In this document: positions 58,825 to 64,000 of the stretch, one piece after another | Layout of the letters: each line of letters opens with the position of its first letter | Numbering within the stretch: the stretch's first letter is position 1 | Assembly: GCA_003576745.1 (NCBI GenBank) | Contig: QEVR01000002.1 | Location: 299,884-363,883, forward strand | Origin: Candidatus Uhrbacteria bacterium | GTDB taxonomy: Bacteria; Patescibacteriota; Patescibacteriia; 2-12-FULL-60-25 | DNA length: 64,000 nucleotides | Reading direction: 5' to 3' | Notes under the pieces: generated by a model | Told to the model about the DNA's origin: nothing | The model's database searches: none | What the model saw: the letters and a program-made list of their open reading frames with translations, nothing else | Position numbers and translations under genes: made by a program

Positions 58825-59531
58825 CAGATCCCTCCTTCGGCGGATGCGATTTCCTCGACCACGCGTTTGGCGGCGTCGGCCCGGGAACCGATTTCCCGAG
58901 GAGGGCGCGTGACGGGGCGTCCGATGACGAGATAATCCGCGCCGTTTTTGACGGCCATTGCCGGCGTGGTGATGCGCGACTGATCGTCCTTGCATGCCCA
59001 TGCAGGGCGAATGCCCGGAGTCACGAGAATGAGCTCCCGATACCGCAATCGGATACGCGCGGCTTCGCGCGGCGAACATACGATGCCGTCAGCGCCGGCG
59101 GCGTCCATCCATCCGGCGAACTGCAGGACTTTTTTGTCAGGCGCATCTCCGAAAATGGAAAGACATTGATGCTCATCGATTGACGTGAGAACCGTGACGC
59201 CGAGGATTTTGGTCCGACTGGCTTCCACCGCTTCATGGACGGCATCCGAGCCGGCGCATGCATGGATTGTGAAAAATTCCACCTGCATGCGGCTCGCTGC
59301 CTGCGCGGCCATGGCCATGGTCTGCGGAATGTCGTGAAACTTCCCGTCGAGGAATACTTTTCCTCCCTCTTCCCGGACCATATTCACGGCCCTGCCCGCG
59401 CCGAGCTTGATGATGAGCTCAAGGCCGATTTTGAACATCCCAACATGTGGCGCGAGCTCCCGCACGATTGGGACGATCTCATGCTCTTCTAGATTGTCGA
59501 GCGCGACAATGAGCCGCTGTTCAGGCTTCAT
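58824..59531 (-). CDS. pyrF: Orotidine 5'-phosphate decarboxylase
   Basis: Last step of UMP synthesis. The 235-residue product begins MKPEQRLIVALDNLEEHEIV. The catalytic signature KVFLDGKFHDIPQTM (Asp-x-Lys-x2-Asp) lies near residue 60, with LVTPGIRPAW and ADYLVIGRPVTRP towards the C-terminus. A Met 30 codons upstream lies across the terminator of the preceding gene and is unlikely. First gene of pyrF-pyrE. Confidence 0.94.
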   Translation of the reverse strand: MKPEQRLIVALDNLEEHEIVPIVRELAPHVGMFKIGLELIIKLGAGRAVNMVREEGGKVFLDGKFHDIPQTMAMAAQAASRMQVEFFTIHACAGSDAVHEAVEASRTKILGVTVLTSIDEHQCLSIFGDAPDKKVLQFAGWMDAAGADGIVCSPREAARIRLRYRELILVTPGIRPAWACKDDQSRITTPAMAVKNGADYLVIGRPVTRPPREIGSRADAAKRVVEEIASAEGGI

Positions 59532-59570
59532 GCGAACCTCCGTAATGTTTGGAAAGAGCGCGGCCGGCCG

Positions 59571-59593
59571 AAAAAACGCCGGCTTGCCGGCGT
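59571..59593 (-). terminator. Terminator of the DUF11-like gene
   Basis: ACGCCGGC AA GCCGGCGT with TTTTTT on the minus strand. Confidence 0.88.
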
Positions 59594-59632
59594 ATCTTAC
59601 GCATTTCGAACATTCCCGCAAGCGCGATTCCG

Positions 59633-61606
59633 TCAGGGACGCGAAACCACGCCCTTCCCCTTGGCCAGCGCATCGCCGGGCAAATCCGTGGTAAGAGCCG
59701 GCGCGGTCCGAATCATGGATTCGCCGATATCCGTATCTGTGAACTCAAACCGGCTCTCGCCCAAGAGCTTGGCGAAACGCCCGACATCCGCTTCGGAAGG
59801 CGTAAGCGCCACGTCAAATGCAACAAGGACGCTGCCCACGGAGGTGGGCATTTTGTTGACGGACCATGTTACCAGCCGAAGCTCGGGATCATAGCTCACG
59901 TCCCCTGCTTCGACCTCTTTTACCGACATCCATTCAACATTGCGAGGAAGCGTGGCGCTTACCTTTATGCGCTCAATACCATGCAATGTTTTCTGAATCG
60001 TCCAAAAAATGCGATAAGATGTAACAGCGCCCACCACGGGCGGCAAAGGACCGGAGCCGATGGCAATGCCTTCTTCGGCCGTATAGGCTGCCGCGGACAA
60101 GAGCTCCGCATCCGTTTGGAGCGTAAGCGTGACGGGCTTTGTGGAAATGGTTCGATCCACCTTCTCATCATCCACCTTCGCGATAAACGCTTCAACGAAA
60201 ACGCGGATAGGCGCTTCATTCTGATTGCCGAGCGAGGCCGCAATGGGAACCGACAGATCGATGAGCCCTTCGCCATCGGGGGCAATGTCCGCAAGACCAT
60301 CAATAGCATCTTCCGTGAACTCGAGACTATTGTTTTTCCGGACGCCGCCCGCAGCATCCTGCAACTTTTCCCAATCGATCAAACTCTTGCCGCCTTCTCC
60401 GTCCGTTTCCGCGCGGAAGGTGAGCCGAACGCCTTTCAAATGCGCGCCGCTGATATTTTGATACGAAATGGCGATGCGCTGCCATTCTCCGAGTGCGACC
60501 GCACGGTCGGCATCCGAACCGTTGACGATGAGATTCACGGAAAGATCGCCGGCCAAAACCGATATGGTCGCCTCCGCCTTTTGCGCCGGTGCGAATGAAT
60601 CGTTCTCTGTGACGGTGCCGGCTTCCGCGCGAACGGGCGTATCGCCGGACGATCCGAACGCAAAGGCGCCGGGCACCTCCATGACGACGGTCGCGTTCGG
60701 CGCAAGCGAACCGATACTTCTTCGGAGCAAACTTCCGTCGAGCACGTCATTGCTGGAGCTCGCGCTCGGAACGAATCCTTCGGGCAGATACATGCGGACT
60801 TCAAGCCCTTCCAAAGAATCCGACCCTTTATTGCGAATCTCGTACCGCAGAACAATATCGTCCCCGGGAAGCGCTTTCGCCGGTACGGCGAGCGATCCTT
60901 CCAAGACGGTATCCGCATACTCGAGCTCTTTGGTTACAAGCGTTTCAAAATTGCTATTGAAGGAAGCGGGCTTATAGGTACCGATAACCTGAATGGCGCT
61001 TTTCGTACCCAAAGCGCCAGTGAAACGGCCGGTAATTTTTATGGTTCCTCTGGCTTCGGCGGACTGCGAACCCAAGCGGAAAACAAGCGGCTCCTGGTTC
61101 GGCTTGGGTTCCGTGGCGGTCAAGATAAAATCATTCGGAAAACTGACGCGGAGTTCCGTGGATGCAAGCGGTTCCTTGGCAACATTGCTCCAGTTAATGA
61201 AATACGTTACCTCTTTTCCGATAACGATCTGCGGCGAGCCTTCGATGCGGATGTCGAGACCCGTGCCGCTGAAGCCGCGGGGCCCGAACCACCAGAATCC
61301 CGCCCAGGCGAGCGCGCTCACGAGCCCGAGTAAACCGACAATGCTCCATACGACAATCTTCCATCTGCTCCGCTCCCCCTTTTCCATGGTGTTCAACCAC
61401 TCCTTCGATGGTTTGCCGTCGTAAATCGCCTTCAAGCCCTCCTCCACCTGTTCCTCGCGGCGCTCTTCCGGATCTTTGGAATGAACCGCGTGCGCCGTGA
61501 GATGCAGGGCGCTTGCGGCAAGCTTTTTCTCATCCGCGAATGTTTCATGCGGATGATGCGTGCCGCCGCTCTTCGATTCATGATGCTGTTTTTTTTGATT
61601 CTTCAT
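59633..61606 (-). CDS. Surface protein with DUF11/COG1361-like beta-sandwich repeats, one membrane helix
   Basis: The 657-residue product has a His-rich cytoplasmic start (KKQHHESKSGGTHHPHE) and a single membrane helix (about residues 88-108, IVVWSIVGLLGLVSALAWAG). The remainder looks like tandem immunoglobulin-like domains: VTYFINWSNVAKEP, IVLRYEIRNKGSDSLEGLEV, RIAISYQNISGAHLKGVRL and YRIFWTIQKTLHGIERIKV. These resemble the DUF11/CARDB-like repeats of cell-surface proteins. It overlaps the next gene by 4 nt, so the two act together. An envelope or adhesion role is an inference. Confidence 0.75.
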   Translation of the reverse strand: MKNQKKQHHESKSGGTHHPHETFADEKKLAASALHLTAHAVHSKDPEERREEQVEEGLKAIYDGKPSKEWLNTMEKGERSRWKIVVWSIVGLLGLVSALAWAGFWWFGPRGFSGTGLDIRIEGSPQIVIGKEVTYFINWSNVAKEPLASTELRVSFPNDFILTATEPKPNQEPLVFRLGSQSAEARGTIKITGRFTGALGTKSAIQVIGTYKPASFNSNFETLVTKELEYADTVLEGSLAVPAKALPGDDIVLRYEIRNKGSDSLEGLEVRMYLPEGFVPSASSSNDVLDGSLLRRSIGSLAPNATVVMEVPGAFAFGSSGDTPVRAEAGTVTENDSFAPAQKAEATISVLAGDLSVNLIVNGSDADRAVALGEWQRIAISYQNISGAHLKGVRLTFRAETDGEGGKSLIDWEKLQDAAGGVRKNNSLEFTEDAIDGLADIAPDGEGLIDLSVPIAASLGNQNEAPIRVFVEAFIAKVDDEKVDRTISTKPVTLTLQTDAELLSAAAYTAEEGIAIGSGPLPPVVGAVTSYRIFWTIQKTLHGIERIKVSATLPRNVEWMSVKEVEAGDVSYDPELRLVTWSVNKMPTSVGSVLVAFDVALTPSEADVGRFAKLLGESRFEFTDTDIGESMIRTAPALTTDLPGDALAKGKGVVSRP

Positions 61607-63999
61607 TGCTGCTTCGTGGAATAGAGCGCGGAAAGAACCCTGTCCCGGTCCCACATATCCGCGATCCCTTCGCCGTCGCGGGACCATTGCACGCCCCAGG
61701 TCTCGGGGATGGCCACCCGCGTTTCGATGCGGCGATCCGGCTTGCCGGACTGGCTCGTGAGAAGAAGGGAATACGCGGCGCGCGCCCCGGTATCCGCGCC
61801 GTCTTCCAGGCTGCCGCGAAGCCGCTCGCGGATATCAAAGGCCGTAAACGGCAGGCGATAGGTTACCACGAGCGTTACGGTTTTTCCTGGATCCACCATG
61901 CTCCATCCCCCGATGACGGTGCGGTCGCCTTCATCCCAAATTTCCACGCCAGAGGGATGGCGGAGCTTGGTTTTTTCGGCGGCGGCGATATCCGGATCCG
62001 GAACGGCGTCTTCGCGCGGTTCATCGAAAAATGCGGCCGCCGGCTCTGCAAACCCGTCGGCGCTCAAAAGCGAGCTTCCCCGAGGGACATAGAATCGAAA
62101 ATATGCGACATTCCGCACGCCGCGGAACAATTCGCCCGGCGATGCATTGTGTTGCCTCGTAACGGTCACGGTGTCCGCTATGCCGCCTTCTTCGCTGATG
62201 CGAACGTCATGGCGGACATCCTCACGGATAACGGCATCGGTTTTTTGCCCCGCGATATTCGCGGCGATCACGGCCAGTTCATCCCCGACCGAAGGCTTCA
62301 GGCGTCCGCTCCACCCGAACTGCTGGGCGAATTCGTTTTTTTGCGGATCCGTGAGGGCGATTTGGACGTCTTTACGCGTGATGGCTCCCGAGAGCATGCC
62401 GAGCAGCCGAAGTTTTTCTGCGGGCGGCAGCGCGGTGAGTTTTTCCATGAGCTTGGGCGCCATGAGCCCGAGGATTTTCTTGGGCTGATTTTCCGCCCTG
62501 TCATATTCCAGCTCCACCGCCTTCTGCGTTTCAAGCATGAAATTCTCACGATCAATTACCTTGTCCAGTTCCGGAATATCGATAGGCCCCGTGAAATCGA
62601 GCAAGTCCTCAATGAGCGTCGCATTGACGGCGATAATGCCGTCCACGGTGTAGCCTCCGGATTTGCTCCAGAAAAACCGCATTTTCTCGGCGGCGGCCGG
62701 AAAATCCGGTGACCAATTGCTGTCCTGAAATTCCCAGCGCTCCGCGACCAGCGAGAGAGGCTTGGGAGGAATAACCTGCGCCAACAGCTGGCCCTGCAAA
62801 TCATAGGTGCCGCCTCCGGGAATGTTCAGGCGCTTGATATTGCCGCGTGAAAGATCAAGTTCCGCATATGAACCCATGAATCCTCCGGTCGGGCGCAGTT
62901 CATGCGGATTTTGAAATACGATCACATACCGCCGCGGCTCCGTTTCGCCGAGCAGATCGCGCAGGAACTCGGATAATCCGACGAATTCACGGACCGCGAC
63001 ACGGCCATTCTGAATGCCCTCCGAAAGCGCGTTCAGCTTTTCGCGTTCACTCTCCGGCAAAACAGACTCGTCCACATTCGCGAGGGACTGCACGGCCCGG
63101 TCCAAAAGCGGAAGGGCGCCGTTCGCATACGTGGCAAACACCGTAAGCCGGTCGAGCGCCGAGCGTGATGAATCTTCCACGGCCGCCGAGAGTCCGGTGG
63201 CGAGCAATCTGGCGGCATCGGCGGAAGAGGATCCGATTTCCAGCAACGCTCTCGCCGTCCGGTAATTGGAGCGGGTGGCGGGCAAAAGGGAGGAGAGTCC
63301 GGTTGCGATGGTATTTGTTTCCGAAAGCAAACGATCCGCCGCCCGGAAACGTTCGCTGGTTTTGCGCAATGTGGCGATGGAAGCATCCAAGTCCGTACTC
63401 TCCCTGAGGGATGCCATATCGGACAACGCGAGTTCGCCAGCCTCGGTGACGGCTGCTTTTTTTGCATCAAACGCCCGCGACAATCGAACGGCATTTGCCG
63501 GCAACGTGGCGATGAGAAGCAGCATGCCCACGCCGGCAACCGCCCGCAGGGGCGACCATGCCGGCTCGACGAATACTTCCCCGTCCTGAAGCGCCGTCAC
63601 GCGCGAATGCCGGCGTCGGAATAGCGAGGTTGCATCGCGAATGCCCGACTCCACGCGATTCAATGCATGGATCAGAGGCCCGTAGCTCATGCGATAGGCC
63701 GATGAAAAACTCGCCGGCGTGAATTGCAAAGAGTATCGCTCCTCGATATCGCCGTTCAAACGCAGGTCGCGCGCGAGCGATTCGAGCACGTCCAGACTCG
63801 GCGGCCGTTCCGACGGCGCCGGCTCATAGCGCAGCATGTCGGAAAGGAATACGCGCTCATCCGGAGCCGGCGTGCCGCTATAAAACGTAATGCTCCGCAA
63901 TGAAATGACAAACGGACTCCGCGCATGCTCCATATATCGCACGGAAACAGGCATGCGCTTTTGTTCCGACTTCCGCTGTTTTGCAAACCCTACGATCAC
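61603..63999 (-). CDS. DUF4012-type envelope protein, start may lie beyond the window
   Basis: The 798-residue frame begins at a GTG one base from the edge, so the true start may be outside. Residues from about 150 contain a membrane helix (VAGVGMLLLIATLPANAV). A helical extracellular region and the DUF4012 core follow, starting RYVIVFQNPHELRPTGGFMG and continuing with GGTYDLQGQLLAQVIPPKP. The family is widespread in CPR, chloroflexi and actinobacteria, often beside LCP and glycosyltransferase genes, with a presumed envelope role. It lies directly upstream of the DUF11-like gene and is co-transcribed. Confidence 0.88.
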   Translation of the reverse strand: MIVGFAKQRKSEQKRMPVSVRYMEHARSPFVISLRSITFYSGTPAPDERVFLSDMLRYEPAPSERPPSLDVLESLARDLRLNGDIEERYSLQFTPASFSSAYRMSYGPLIHALNRVESGIRDATSLFRRRHSRVTALQDGEVFVEPAWSPLRAVAGVGMLLLIATLPANAVRLSRAFDAKKAAVTEAGELALSDMASLRESTDLDASIATLRKTSERFRAADRLLSETNTIATGLSSLLPATRSNYRTARALLEIGSSSADAARLLATGLSAAVEDSSRSALDRLTVFATYANGALPLLDRAVQSLANVDESVLPESEREKLNALSEGIQNGRVAVREFVGLSEFLRDLLGETEPRRYVIVFQNPHELRPTGGFMGSYAELDLSRGNIKRLNIPGGGTYDLQGQLLAQVIPPKPLSLVAERWEFQDSNWSPDFPAAAEKMRFFWSKSGGYTVDGIIAVNATLIEDLLDFTGPIDIPELDKVIDRENFMLETQKAVELEYDRAENQPKKILGLMAPKLMEKLTALPPAEKLRLLGMLSGAITRKDVQIALTDPQKNEFAQQFGWSGRLKPSVGDELAVIAANIAGQKTDAVIREDVRHDVRISEEGGIADTVTVTRQHNASPGELFRGVRNVAYFRFYVPRGSSLLSADGFAEPAAAFFDEPREDAVPDPDIAAAEKTKLRHPSGVEIWDEGDRTVIGGWSMVDPGKTVTLVVTYRLPFTAFDIRERLRGSLEDGADTGARAAYSLLLTSQSGKPDRRIETRVAIPETWGVQWSRDGEGIADMWDRDRVLSALYSTKQQ

Positions 64000-64000
64000 G

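Overview
The window looks like a chromosomal segment of a Candidate Phyla Radiation (Patescibacteria) bacterium with moderately high GC. This is an inference from content. The ribosomal gene order is bacterial, but uL30 (rpmD) is missing between rpsE and rplO. bL32 lacks zinc cysteines, AspRS is compact, RelA/SpoT is short, and a TrbL/VirB6-like giant membrane protein, a DUF4012 protein and many small unrecognised genes are present. Nothing here identifies the phylum more precisely. Genes are tightly packed, ATGA overlaps are common, and many transcripts have consensus -35/-10 boxes with a 16-18 bp spacer and intrinsic terminators.

Layout. 1-2830: partial TrbL/VirB6-like membrane protein (minus). 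2831-3261: dispersed intergenic repeat. 3262-6718: lcp-der-pth operon (plus). 6790-7071: remnant of a GxxExxY gene. 7229-10706: dprA and topA. 10737-12014: coiled-coil membrane protein (minus). 12125-13636: relA/spoT. 13750-15416: parB-parA (minus). 15584-17561: tRNA-Leu, tRNA-Met, an unrecognised GC-rich gene with a long leader, and initiator tRNA. 17822-21747: methyltransferase, glycosyltransferase, D,D-peptidase, scpB, scpA (minus). 21834-26552: aspS, two exported proteins, recO, ruvX, map. 26699-28342: adk, a presenilin-type protease and a 67-residue protein. 28421-40656: secY back through the spc/S10 genes to tuf. 40886-42651: four small genes, at least two with their own promoter and three with a following terminator, lodged between tuf and fusA. 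42823-45913: fusA, rpsG, rpsL. 46071-50871: membrane protein, site-2 protease, rpmB (plus), malic enzyme, LOG-family protein, small membrane protein. 50950-52242: duplicated tRNA-Pro locus, a small gene, and HU. 52300-55050: two repeat blocks, a two-gene zinc-ribbon cassette, a short orphan transcription unit and ndk. 55139-57034: rpmF-nusB-rnc and tRNA-Arg. 57035-58100: AT-rich island beginning at a duplicated tRNA 3' end. 58174-59531: pyrF-pyrE. 59633-64000: two surface/envelope proteins (DUF11-like and DUF4012), the second cut by the window edge.

How it fits together. Most of the window is translation and its GTPases (Der, EF-G, EF-Tu), ribosomal proteins, Sec translocation with co-transcribed maturation genes (map, a presenilin homologue), chromosome upkeep (ParAB, ScpAB, HU, TopA, DprA, RecO, RuvX), a Gram-positive-like envelope set (LCP ligase, D,D-peptidase, glycosyltransferase, DUF4012), and little metabolism (pyrEF, ndk, adk, malic enzyme).

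Items that stand out: at least five copies of a long dispersed intergenic repeat; a structured spacer of about 280 nt between rpsJ and rplC; the small-gene array between fusA and tuf; a tRNA-Pro gene enclosed by a perfect 13-bp inverted repeat beside a broken copy of itself; an initiator tRNA with C33; and several promoters that place transcription starts at or within a few bases of the start codon.
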